Positions 38,442 through 47,895 of a stretch of 64,000 nt of DNA are shown here, piece by piece. The DNA is from Setophaga petechia. Taxonomy: Eukaryota > Chordata > Aves > Passeriformes > Parulidae. Position 1 is the first letter of the stretch; each line of letters begins with the position of its first letter. The notes under the pieces are model-generated. The model was not told where the DNA came from. It searched no databases and saw only the letters and a program-made list of their open reading frames with translations. The stretch lies in assembly GCA_024362935.1 (NCBI GenBank), contig JANCRA010000003.1, positions 47,467,844-47,531,843 on the forward strand. Direction: 5' to 3'. The translations under genes were made by a program, and so were the position numbers.

Positions 38442-41282
38442 CTTTTGCCCTTCAGAAATGTTTTCTGAAACATTCCCCCTTTGGTGCCCCACTGTGTGTG
38501 ACAAGGACAGAGAAAGTGAGCAGAGAAGCAGCTCAGGCTGGGGAGGGGCAGGAGAAAGGCACTGTGGGCAAAGGGACCTTCCTGCATCACCAGGGCGCCT
38601 GTGGGGAACAGAATGGACATTTTGAGGGTAAATGGAGGTGAGGAGTGGACAGTTTGGGACAAAATCTGAGTTCATCTACAGGGAAATATATCAGGGATAT
38701 TTCTGAGGGAAAAGCTGAGGTAATGAGTTCACTCACCTTGGCCCAAGTTGTGTTTGCACAAAGTGGGACCAGAGATGAAGGTCAATCCAAAGCCAACCCT
38801 GCTCAACCTCTAAATCCCAGGATAAATTCTACAAGTTACCCATTGAGGGACTAAAAATTTGTAAGAATGGAAGCAAGAGCATTAGGAAGGTTCCTGGAAA
38901 TGTCATTACAGTGTTGTCACAGCATCTTTAACAGATCTTTAAGCTTTTTTGACAACAATGCATTTTTCTGTTGGGATTATTCACTCTGTGGGCTTTGGGG
39001 TTTATTTGGATTTGAACTCCCTCACGGTGGCCCTGACACTGCTCAGGAGCTGGTAGCAAAAACAGTCAGAGCTCCTGGCAGGGGCAGGGTGGTTTCCCCT
39101 AAAGTGGATCCAGCTGCTGCTCACCAGCCTGGCCACGAGGGTTCTGCTTTGGCTCCTGTCTTCTTCCAGGGAAAGAATGATTTCAGCTGATTCAGATGAA
39201 TTTCCAGCAGCCTCATCTCCCTCCACTTCCCAGGCAGCTGATCCCCTCTCCCACCCCTCCTACTCTAAACTCTCACCCAGTCAGGGCCAATGGTGCAGGG
39301 AATTTGTCCTGCCAGCAGCAGGATAGGAGCACTCTCACCCTGGGACTTGGATTGTCCTTTTGGGGGATGCTGGGTACTGGGATTTAGAGAATTCCATGCA
39401 TTTGGTGGCTGAAATTTCCCAGCCCAGGGGCTTTGGCTGGCAGGGCAGCACAAAGATTGTTCCCTGTGTGGTGCCCAGATTTGGGGTTCAGTATCAGCTT
39501 TGCTCGTTTAGAGAATTATACCTGTAGCCCCCCATTCCCTGCTGAATTCCTACTGGAATAACCTCCCAGTTATGCCTCATGCAGTATGGATATTCCCACA
39601 CAGAGCTGCCTATTGAACACCTGCTGTACCAGGAACCAGCAGAAGCTCCAAGGAAGCTCAGTGGGATCAGGACAAGGACAGGTTGATATTCCATAGCATT
39701 TGCTATTTATAACCCTCATCCCCCAGCCAAATGTTTCCCCACAAAATTTTCCATCTGTCTACTACCGATAACCTCATTTTTACCTCAAAATGTTCATTCT
39801 ACCCATGTTCCCGGGGGCACCTGACAGAGTTCCCTGGAATTCCGTGGACTCCACCCCTGGGCTCGGGCTCCCGCTGATGTTCTACAGCGGCCGAGGGCGG
39901 GGCCGGACGCGCTCCCGGCCCTGCCGAGGCAGCCCCGGTGCCCAGGGGAGGACACCTCTCCCTGCAGGCGCTGAGCTCATTCCAGAGCCTCGGCACTGGC
40001 CTCTGGGAGCTCTTTTCCCTGAGGAAAGGGATGCACATCCCTGCCTGCAGGGCACCTGCAGAGTGACCCACCTGCGCAAGCTTCCCAGCAGTTGTGCAGT
40101 TCCAGCTGGCTCCCTGAAAAACTCCAAACCTCATCCAAACAAAACTTCATCTAACTCTAACCTTTTGTTTTAAGGCATCTCCGAGGGCCTTGCTTGGGAT
40201 TGAATTTCTGTGAGGGGAATTCCCTTGGCTTTAAGGCTGCTGCTGGAGGATGTCCCCAGGCCGGAAGGGAAGGGACTGGGGTGGCTGGGACATACCTGGT
40301 GGCTGTGTGGGAGCTCCAGGAGGTGGCACCGGGAATTGCTGTCTGAGCTCCTCTGCAAGCCCAGCGTGCAGCACTCCCAGGCAATGGCAGCTGTTCCTTG
40401 GGGTGTTTTTGGGATGTCAGGGGGCTCTGCCCGGGCTGCAGCATCTCCGGGGGCCCGTTCAGAGCAGCCCCTGGCCCAGGAGCCGCGGGCAGCCCTTGAT
40501 CCGTGCCCATCCCAGCGCTGCCCGGGCATCCCAGCGCCCGCCCCGGGGTGCGCCTGGCACGCTGCCTGCACGGGCAGGACACTGAGGCACAGCTCCTCCC
40601 CTGCAGGCACCAAGGACAGGAGGGGCTGGTTCCCCCCCGGGGCTCGACCTCCTCCCGCCCCGCGTTCCCGGCCAGCTGGGACACATGGAGGGAGCGCCGA
40701 GGAACGTTCCTGGCAGGGAGCAGGGGTCCCCGAGGGCTCCGTGCAGCTCCGGGCCTGAGCAGCAGCGCCGGGCTCAGCCCCCACCGTGATTTTGGGCTGT
40801 GAGCACTCACCTGCAGGAAACGCCCCTCTGCAGGCGGGACCAGCCCTGACACTCTGCAGAAGAACTTCGGCCTTGGACCAAGGGAGCCCTCAGGACTTGT
40901 CTTGCTCGTTTCTCCCTGGAAAGGAACATGGCATCAGCGCCTTTACAGCTATTTAGGAAATGCTGGAAAAGGCAGGAAATCAGGATTATAGCAAGAGTTT
41001 TGTGCTGTCAGGTCAGATGCCGGCCAGTTCTACTCTGGAGCCCTTCCAGAGGCTGGTGTGCAAACCAGTATTAGCAGAACATTTGCTGATTTGCATGGGA
41101 ATTCCCTTGCTGCCAGCCGCCATTCCCATCCCAGGCAGGACGTTTCTCGTGACCCTGAGATTGGCTCAGGTGCTTGGAGCAGGGTGCTGAGAAGGCCAGG
41201 ATTCCGAGTTTAATGCCCACATGGGCCAGTCACCTACCATCATTTGACTTGTCGATCCTCGGGGCTCTTTCTAACACCCGGC

Positions 41283-41366
41283 ACAGTCGGGGCAGGAGCG
41301 GCAGCACCGGGCTCGGCCCCAGCGCCCGGCTCGGAGCGGCTCCTCCGGCCCGCGGCGATGCAGCCC
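41283..41366. repeat. GC-rich repeat unit, extra direct copy
   Basis: This block (CAGGAGCGGCAGCACCGGGC, then the CCCCAGCGCCCGGCTCGGAG segment and GCTCCTCCGGCCCGCGGCGA) resembles 41757-41850 in the same orientation and 44195-44280 in the opposite one. It is therefore a third copy of the unit that forms the outer palindrome arms. Confidence 0.75.
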
Positions 41367-41544
41367 CGCTCGTTCCGCGGGGACGCGGCGGGCGAGAGCC
41401 CCGGGGGTGCGGGCACGGGGTCCGGGTCCCGCTCTGCGCGCGGTGGCCTTGGGGGTCCCGGGGCTGAGGGGGCTCCGCATCCCCGCGGGGGCCGGGCCGG
41501 GAGCGCGCCCCGGGGGCCGCCGCGCTCGCAGCACCGCTCCGTGT

Positions 41545-41558
41545 CCGCCAGGGGGCGC
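41545..41558 (+). promoter_or_regulatory. CTCF-type insulator motif
   Basis: CCGCCAGGGGGCGC is very close to the vertebrate CTCF core (CCASYAGRKGGCRS); the only departure is G for A at the third position. It lies in the CpG island just outside the palindrome, between the AT-rich gene-poor side and the gene-bearing side. Binding is inferred from the motif only. Confidence 0.55.
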
Positions 41559-41756
41559 CCCGCGGGGCGGCGGCGCTGAGGGAGCGGCGGGGCCTGAGGG
41601 GTCCCGGGGCCGGCACGGGCGGTCCCCGCGCCCCGCCCGCTTCCAGCCGCGATCCAGCGCCTGCTCCGGGAATGCGCCGCTCTCCTGCCGGGCCCGGCAC
41701 CGGCACAGCCCCGGCTCCCCACGGCAGCAGCGGGACCTGCCCGAAGCACCGGCGGG

Positions 41757-42655
41757 GCTCCGGTCCCTCTCCGGCCGCAGCCGGAGCGGCAATGCCGGGC
41801 TCGGCCCCAGCGACCGTCCTGGAGCAGCTCCTCCTCCTTCCTGTGGCGATGCTTGTCCCGATCCCTATCCAAATCCCATCCCGGTCTTGCAGCTCCAGGA
41901 CCCGGAGCCCACTCTGCCTGGGACCCCCAGCAGACACCGGCAGGACCCGGACCCGAATGCCCAGGCCTGGATCCTGTTCCCGGTCCCGCTTCGAGCTCCG
42001 CGCAGCACCGGGAGCAGCCCCCGGTCCGGGGCTCCGCACAGCGCTCCCGCGATGGCCCCGCCGCATCCCGGGATGAGCATCCAGCGCACAAAGCGGAGCG
42101 GGCGCGGATCCGCCGGGATTTACGGGCGGGGCGGGGCGGGGCGGGGCCGGCTCAGGTGTGAGGGGCGGGGCCGGCTCAGGTGCGCGGGGCCCCAGCGCGG
42201 CTGCGCGGGGCGGGGCCGAGAGGATTTAAACCCCGGGAATCGCCATCGGTGCCATTTGCCCCCTCGACGCTCGGAGAGGAACGTTGCGTCCGCGCGGGCT
42301 CCATATATTTTTATTTGTTTCTTTTCCTGCCCCCGCCACCCCACCTGCCCTGCCCCCCTCCCTGCTCCCCTGCACGCCCCGGCCCCCCCACCTGCCCTCC
42401 ATCCTTGACCCACCCCAACCACCCCCTCTGTCCCCCTGTTCCCGTCCTCTGTCCCCCTCTCCCTCTTTCCCCCGCAGCCCCGGGGCTCGGGGCGCCGCAG
42501 AATAAAGCCCAGAGGGCCGGAGGCGGCGCCCCCGCTGTCCCTGGAGCCCCCACACGGGGCCGGACCCGCTCGGCGGGTCCCCCCATTGCAGTGCAATGCA
42601 CCGGCCGACACCGCCGGGGTTCCGGCTGTCCCTACATCACACTGGGGGTCCCCGG
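41757..42655. repeat. Left arm of a large imperfect palindrome
   Basis: Most of this arm reappears as reverse complement at about 43199-44280. Matching landmarks are: 41757-41850 with 44195-44280; the GGGACCCCCAGC segment near 41930 with 44137-44148; the GGGAGCAGCCCCCGGTCCGG segment at 42010-42029 with 44086-44104; the GC box, E-box and TTTAAA block at 42139-42243 with 43857-43950; and 42474-42655 with 43199-43383. The outer parts are visibly diverged while the innermost part is nearly identical. Confidence 0.85.
42474..42655. repeat. Innermost high-identity palindrome arm, left
   Basis: About 180 bp are almost identical in inverted orientation to 43199-43383, with roughly five mismatches counted by eye. 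It starts at a pyrimidine tract ending in CCCCCGCAG, like a splice acceptor, then carries GGGGCTCGGGGCGCCGCAG, an AATAAA at 42501-42506, and a small symmetric motif ATTGCAGTGCAAT near 42585-42597. The frames across it, including one beginning MHRPTPPGF, are preserved in both arms simply because the DNA is. Confidence 0.9.
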
Positions 42656-43198
42656 GGGGGGGGGCGGGGTGGGGGGTTGAAGGGGAGGGAGGAGGGGTTT
42701 GGGGGGGGTAGGGCCCCCTCCGGAGGAGGGGGTCCCTGGGAGGGGGGCAGGGCGGGCCCCCTCCTCCGGAGGGAGTCCGGGGGAGGGACGGGGCGGAGGG
42801 GGCACTCCCCCCTCCAGGCCACGCCCCCTCCCCCGGGCCTCCGCCCCCGGAGGGGGCTCGGCCCGGTCCCCTCCCCGGGACTCCCTCCTCCGGACCGGGG
42901 GGAGGGAGGGGGGAAGGAGCGGGGCGGGTGGGGTGGGGGGGAAGCAGTGAGGGTCATGTCACTCTGCGGCGTGAACACACGTAGAGATCACCGGACAGAC
43001 AAACGGCCCCTCCCGTTCTGCCACCCCTCCCTTCCCCCGGGCCCCGGTCCGGAGGAGGGGGTCCCGGGGGAGGGGGCGGGGCGGAGGGGGAATCCCCCCT
43101 CCAAGCCCCGCCCCCTCCCCTGGGACCCCCTCCTCCGGAGGGGGCCCTACCTCTCCCAACCCCTCTACCCCCCTTTCCCCCCCCCAACCCCCTACCCC
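42656..43198. repeat. Palindrome spacer of nested G-run and C-run repeats
   Basis: The spacer is built from repeated GGAGGAGGGGGTCCC, GGGGCGGAGGGGG and complementary C-run blocks that are themselves inverted within the spacer. About 80 bp of ordinary sequence remain near 42945-43020. Both strands have many runs of four or more G, so quadruplexes and hairpins are possible, and sequence accuracy here may be poor. Confidence 0.8.
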
Positions 43199-44280
43199 CG
43201 GGACCCCCAGTGTGATGCAGGGACAGCCGGAACCCCGGCGGTGTCGGGCGCTGCATTGCACTGCAATGGGGGGACCCGCCGAGCGGGTCCGGCCCCGTGT
43301 GGGGGCTCCAGGGACAGCGGGGGCGCCGGCTCCGGCCCTCTGGGCTTTATTCTGCGGCGCCCCGAGCCCCGCGGCTGCGGGGAACGAAGGAGAGGGGAGA
43401 GGGGAGGAGAGGGGAGGACGGGGAGAGAGGAGAGATGGAGGAGATGAGAAGGGTGAGGAGGGGTAGGGACGGGAGATCCGGGCACGGAGGAAAGCGGGAG
43501 GAGAATGGAAAGGCCAGAAGGGAAGAGAAGGAACATGGACAGAGGAGGGAGAGAAGGAACGTGGACAGAGGAGGGAGAGAAGGAACTTGGACAGTGGACA
43601 GACCGCGAATAGAAGGGATTAACCGGGCAGGGACAGGAGAGGAAAGAGTGTGGGAGTTTGGGAAGAAAGGCGAGGAGGGTTTGGGGGAGAGAGGGAGGAG
43701 GGGGAAAGGGAGAGAAAGCAGGGGAGCACGGGGAAAAGGAAGGAGGGGTAGACGGGGGGGACAGGAGGGGAGGCCGAAGGCCCCGCGCCCCACCTGAGGA
43801 CGGCGGACACGGAGCTGCCGTCCCCACCGAGCTCTAAATAAGGAAATGGCGGTGGAGGCGATTTCCGGGGATTAAATCACCTCGGCCCCGCCCCGCGCAG
43901 CCGCGCTGGGGCCCCGCGCACCTGAGCCAGGCCCGCCCCTCACACCTGAGCCGGGCCCGGTCCCGCCCCTGGAACCGCCCCCGGGCCCCGCCTCACGGAG
44001 CCCCGCCCTGCCGGCGGTGAGGGCGGGACCATCGCTCGCGGCCTCGCCCGTCTCACCTGGGCCGGGCCCGCCCCTCATGGCTGGGCCGGACCGGGGCTGC
44101 TCCCGGCCCCGGGACCGGGGCTTCGGGCCCGTGTCCGCTGGGGGTCCCGGGGCAGGAGGACCGGGGCGGGACCGGGGCTGGTATGGGGACCGGGCTCGCC
44201 GCGGGCGGGAGGAGCCGCTCCGGGACGGGCGCTGGGGCGGAGCCCGGCGCTGCCGCTCCTGCTCCGGCTGCGGCCCCGCC
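43199..44280. repeat. Right arm of a large imperfect palindrome
   Basis: This is the reverse complement partner of 41757-42655. It is longer than the left arm because a purine-rich segment (about 43385-43780) replaces the shorter pyrimidine segment of the left arm. Its minus strand repeats the left-arm order: two CAGGTG boxes 24 bp apart with GC boxes (43919-43948), ATTTAAT at 43871-43877, a long pyrimidine tract, an acceptor-like CCCCGCAG at about 43377-43384, and AATAAA at 43346-43351. Confidence 0.85.
43385..43780. repeat. Long homopurine tract on the plus strand
   Basis: Nearly 400 bp are dominated by G and A on the plus strand, with only scattered pyrimidines. It contains a 26-bp minisatellite (43527-43594, about 2.6 copies of GAAGGAAC plus TGGACAGAGG plus AGGGAGA). 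Purine tracts of this length can adopt triplex (H-DNA) structure. Read on the minus strand it is a very long pyrimidine tract leading into an acceptor-like site. Confidence 0.8.
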
Positions 44281-44431
44281 CGGGCTCCGGGCGCGGTCCC
44301 GCCACGGCCCCGGGACCCTCCAAACGCCGCCGGTCCCCGCAGCGCCGAAAGAATATTTTCGGAATTTTTTATCCAGCGTAGGCAGATAATTCTCATAGAG
44401 AAACCCCAAAAATAAAGACTATGGCGTCGAG
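43790..44431. promoter_or_regulatory. CpG island, right side of the palindrome
   Basis: GC boxes and CpG are dense on both strands. The minus strand repeats the promoter-like order of the left arm. At the right edge the plus strand has ATGGCGTCGAG (44421-44431) directly followed by a donor-like gtaggtg, which could be a tiny first coding exon. No following exon with matching phase is identified, so promoter function towards EPS8L2 is only a possibility. Confidence 0.45.
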
Positions 44432-44665
44432 GTAGGTGGGAGGGGCGGGCGATGTTCTGCTTTAAATTAAAACACATTGGGAAAAATCCATCTGAGGAAC
44501 AGCTCATTTCCTTTCCCGGACTGGCTTCTGTGTGATCGGCTGCGATTCCAGCTGTTCGCATGGCATTTCCAGCCTGTGGGACTCCAATGGACTGCCAGGT
44601 GCTGAGCACGAGAACACAATGGGAAATGTCTGTGGATCAGGCAGTGTCCCAAAGGTCTGGCAGCA

Positions 44666-44860
44666 CCCAGCATTCCTGGCTGGAATTTGGGGATCCAAAT
44701 ACAGCCCCTCCGTAGTGTCCCTGTGAACCTGGCACTGCCCAGCATTCCTGGCTGGAATTTGGGGATCCCAGCACAGCCCCTCCGTAGTGTCCCTGTGAAC
44801 CTGGCACTGCCCAGCATTCCTGGCCAGAGGTTGGGGGTTCCAGCACAGCCTCCCCAGCAC
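44666..44860. repeat. 72-bp minisatellite, about 2.7 copies
   Basis: Units begin at 44666, 44738 and 44810 with CCCAGCATTCCTGG, continue through a GGAATTTGGGGATCC segment and CAGCCCCTCC, and end in GTGTCCCTGTGAACCTGGCA. The first two are nearly identical, while the third is diverged and incomplete. Confidence 0.92.
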
Positions 44861-44869
44861 ATCCTGTTG

Positions 44870-46035
44870 CTTCTTCAAGTCCCCTTTAACCAGGACCCTT
44901 TTTTGGGGTGGGAGCACCCAAACCCAGCAGAATTGGCTTTAACCAATTTTTGGGGATCTCCCCTCTCCACTCCTCAGCCAGTTCCTGCTGCCAAAACCCA
45001 GCCTGAGGCTCAGCTCCCCATTGCCTCAATCTCTCCAAGGAATTGCACTTGGATTTCCCAATCCAGCTGGGCAGCAATGCTGTTCTCCTCACTGTGTATC
45101 TTAACTGTAGTAATTGCTTAAGAAATAATTAAAATAAATTCAAAGAAAGAAGAGACAATAAAGAACTGCCAGCTCCAACCAAGGGGTGCTCAAGCCCCTT
45201 CTCAATGATCTGCTTTAATTAATCAATGCAAATGAACCAATTAAGATCACATCAAGATCACATTATTCTTTTTAAACCAGTTGTAGAGAAAAACTGCAGA
45301 ATTGGAAAGAACCTTTTTAACCCCAAAACTCTTCTAGGAGATCCACAGGGCAGGGCTGCACTGCACCCCAAACTGAGGAGAACTGGCAGCAGACAAACCC
45401 AGACTGAGATTCCTGGGAGATTGGTGCAGCTTCTGCCAGCCAGAACATTCCTTGGTCTGAACACACACCTGTGAATCCCAGGAACCTGGGACATCATCAA
45501 GAGCCTTTTTATTAAAAGCAGATTTCCATGGAGAATTAACAGAATACAGAAAATTAAATGCAAAGGAACAGCTCCCCCAGCCCAGCAGGCTGCAGCATCC
45601 AAAAGAAAATGAACAGAAAGATGATGGATTGGGACCACCACCAATCCCAAATCCCTGGTGTGGAATATCACTCAGCTTTGGTTTACAAATCACCACTTCT
45701 CTTAGTGGACAAACCCTTCAGCTTTGCTTCCAGTTCACTGAGTTGCCAACTGTGGCCACCAAGATTCTGCTGCCCCAAGCCCTGGTAGGAACATCAAGTG
45801 GCACAGGGGCAGTGTGGAGCAGGGAAAGAATGAGGATCGTTTCTCTTTTCCAATTCCAGTTTTCTTGGTGAGGTTGGGAAAAATAAGGAATTTAGTTTAC
45901 ACGAGAAGATTGGAGTCTCTTTTTAACGACTGGCAGACAACACACGTGGGGAAACATTTCCACCTGTCTCAGCACAGGCAAACCATGAACAGCAGGATGG
46001 AATCTTAAAACAGAAATGACCAGGTGCCTTCTACC
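44870..46035. other. No recognisable gene
   Basis: The N-terminal exons of EPS8L2 would be expected between here and 47.9 kb if the gene were complete and compact, but none of the PTB-domain motifs of that family is visible. Open frames are short and without resemblance to known proteins. Confidence 0.5.
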
Positions 46036-46040
46036 AAGGT

Positions 46041-46148
46041 GGGAGAGGAGAGGAGAGGAGAGGAGAGGGAGAGGGAGAGGGAGAGGGAGAGGGAGAGGGA
46101 GAGGGAGAGGGAGAGGGAGAGGGAGAGGGAGAGGGAGAGGGAAAGGGG
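46041..46148. repeat. GGAGA then GGGAGA microsatellite
   Basis: The tract starts with GGAGA pentamers and passes into about 15 GGGAGA hexamers, all purine on the plus strand. The arginine/glutamate frame and the serine/proline frame across it are compositional, not genes. Confidence 0.97.
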
Positions 46149-46149
46149 G

Positions 46150-47880
46150 GAGAATCTCCTCTCTCCTGGGATAGGTGTTGTACCTGTTTACCTACCTTCC
46201 ACACTCTCAACAGCAAATTGCTCTTTTCAGAGCAGCCTGACCAAGTTTTCCAGCCAGGAGACCCCAAATTAGCAGAAAGAGCCACCCCTCAGTACTACAG
46301 TTATTTACAGCTCGGCTCTTGGCTGCAGAGAAGGGCCCTGAAGCCCCAGCAGCAGCACAACCTTCAGCACAGGTCCCCTTGCACAGCCCAGGTGCATACA
46401 AAGCACACACCACCCCCAAACTCCTCCCTCCTGACTCAGTTACCTTCTGGAATGCCACAGAGGAAGGAATTCCAACCTAACTGGGATTCCCTTCTCCTCA
46501 TGGTCTTCAGGGCACTGCTGGGCAAAGGCAGCTCTCCCTCCCTGGCCTGCTGGATTCATTTGACTCCTCCAAGCTCTCCCCCACTGTGGAATTACAACTG
46601 AAATGTTCCACAGGGGTATAACCAGACCAGGAGCTGTCCCAAATCACGTGAGCTAAAGACAACCCTGCAACCACTGTTGTGGTATCCACCACTAAATTAG
46701 TGGTTTCAACCTCCTTCTGACCACCTAACAGAGCTAATGAGGGCAGGAAAATTATTTTAAACTAAGCATAATGGGCTCAATTTCCATTGCCAGGTTTTAC
46801 AGTGCACAAAGAACTGAGCTTCCCCAGTACATGGATTTCAAACCACTGGCCAAAGCCAGTAGGTCAGAAAGGGAAAAGCAGAGCTGCTGGCAGTGCTGGA
46901 AGCCCTGACTGCCCTGAGTTACAACAGCTTGACCAAAACTGAAAGAACCTGAGCTCCGGTGAATATAGCATCAGGTATCTGTAAAGGTTACATTTCATAA
47001 GCAAAAAGATCCCTGGGAAGTGCATTAAAATTGTTCCTACCTGTCCTTCCACAAGGCAAGGCTGTTTTTCCATACAGCTAATGTTTTTTTTAATTAAACA
47101 GATAGTACTTCACTCAGCTGGAGAAGAAAAAGATGAGATCTGCTAAATTTCCCTAAGCCAGGCAACACAAAACAAAACAAAACAAAGCAAAACTTTTCAG
47201 TTTGGGTAAAAAAGAACCTTTCATTCCACTTTTTCACCTATTTTAACAGTCTACCATATTCATTTTGTCTCTCTTCAAACAAAAAGCCAATTCAACTTTG
47301 AAAACCGTATATTCTGGTGTCCCAAGCTAACACATAAATGCATTTCTCTTCCCCTGTGCCCAAATGCATCTTAGCATAGAAACATCCAAACTCACTTTTC
47401 CTGGGAACTTACAGAATTCAGCTCAGCATTGCCTGATAAAAACCCCACAAATTTCCAGTGGGTTCTGCCTGCTTGGACTTTCAATTCCTCTTCCCCCAGC
47501 TGCTCCCTGCTGTGGTATCTGGGGCAGTTGTTTCGACTGGGCAGGACACAGAGGGTTTCACACCTCATCTTTCCCAGCACCTGCAATCACAGCCTTTGGG
47601 TCCTGCTGTGTCAGCCCCCCCAGGCCCTAAAGCAGGATTTCCTTCCACCCTTCCAGGAGCTGCCTCACAGCCCTCCAGGGAGGCCCCATATCAAACCCCA
47701 ACAGCTTTGGTTTGCTTGCTTGTTGCCAGCCCCAAGGGAATTCACTGAAACAGGGGCTGAAAATCTTCCTCAAAAGAAAATCTTCCTCCAAATGCAAACT
47801 GCCAGCCACCATCACTCCTGTTCCACCAGTGAACCCACATTTGGTTCCATTATCAAATGGGCCTCCACTAAAACTCCAGT
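46150..47880. other. No recognisable gene upstream of the EPS8L2 exons
   Basis: A short AAAAC repeat lies at about 47165-47193. Open frames have no recognised domain. It is presumably intron or intergenic DNA directly 5' of the EPS8L2 SH3 exon. Confidence 0.5.
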
Positions 47881-47895
47881 TTTTCTCTCCTGCAG

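Larger units (their letters stand above)
34480..41180. other. GC-richer region with scattered exon-like segments, no assigned gene
   Basis: From about 34.5 kb the DNA is much richer in G and C and in open frames. Several segments have fair splice sites: 34863-34955, about 36871-36985 and about 38227-38294. They do not join into a protein I recognise, and the later ones contain stops in every useful frame, so a non-coding RNA or untranslated exons are as likely as a coding gene. It also holds the trinucleotide repeat at 35.87 kb and CpG-rich patches near 39.85-39.96 and 40.44-40.70 kb. Confidence 0.4.
41200..42300. promoter_or_regulatory. CpG island, left side of the palindrome
   Basis: CpG dinucleotides and GC boxes are dense throughout. 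Near 42126-42185 tandem GGGGCGGGG boxes and two copies of a GC-box plus CAGGTG unit (24-bp spacing) precede a TTTAAA at 42225-42230, a promoter-like order on the plus strand. Long open frames on both strands (up to 333 codons) reflect GC content; none looks like a known protein. Confidence 0.6.

Noticed and set aside
40157..40852. 231- and 204-codon minus-strand frames
   Set aside because: Two overlapping frames plus plus-strand frames are open at once in GC-rich DNA, without domain resemblance or splice context.
41230..42408. Long open frames of 278, 283 and 333 codons on both strands
   Set aside because: They overlap each other on both strands in a CpG island with very high GC, where stop codons are rare. 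The peptides are Arg/Pro/Gly/Ala strings without a domain.
42474..43383. Reading frames preserved in both palindrome arms (for example MHRPTPPGF and MQRPTPPGF)
   Set aside because: Preservation follows from the near-identity of the DNA in the arms, and several frames are preserved at once, so it is not evidence for coding.
42126..43950. Interpretation of the arms as retroviral LTRs
   Set aside because: LTRs of a provirus are in direct orientation. Here the copies are inverted, no viral coding remnant lies between them, and the CACTGGGGGTCC end matches a primer-binding site too briefly.
46024..46285. Frames with Arg/Glu or Ser/Pro repeats
   Set aside because: They are translations of the GGGAGA microsatellite.
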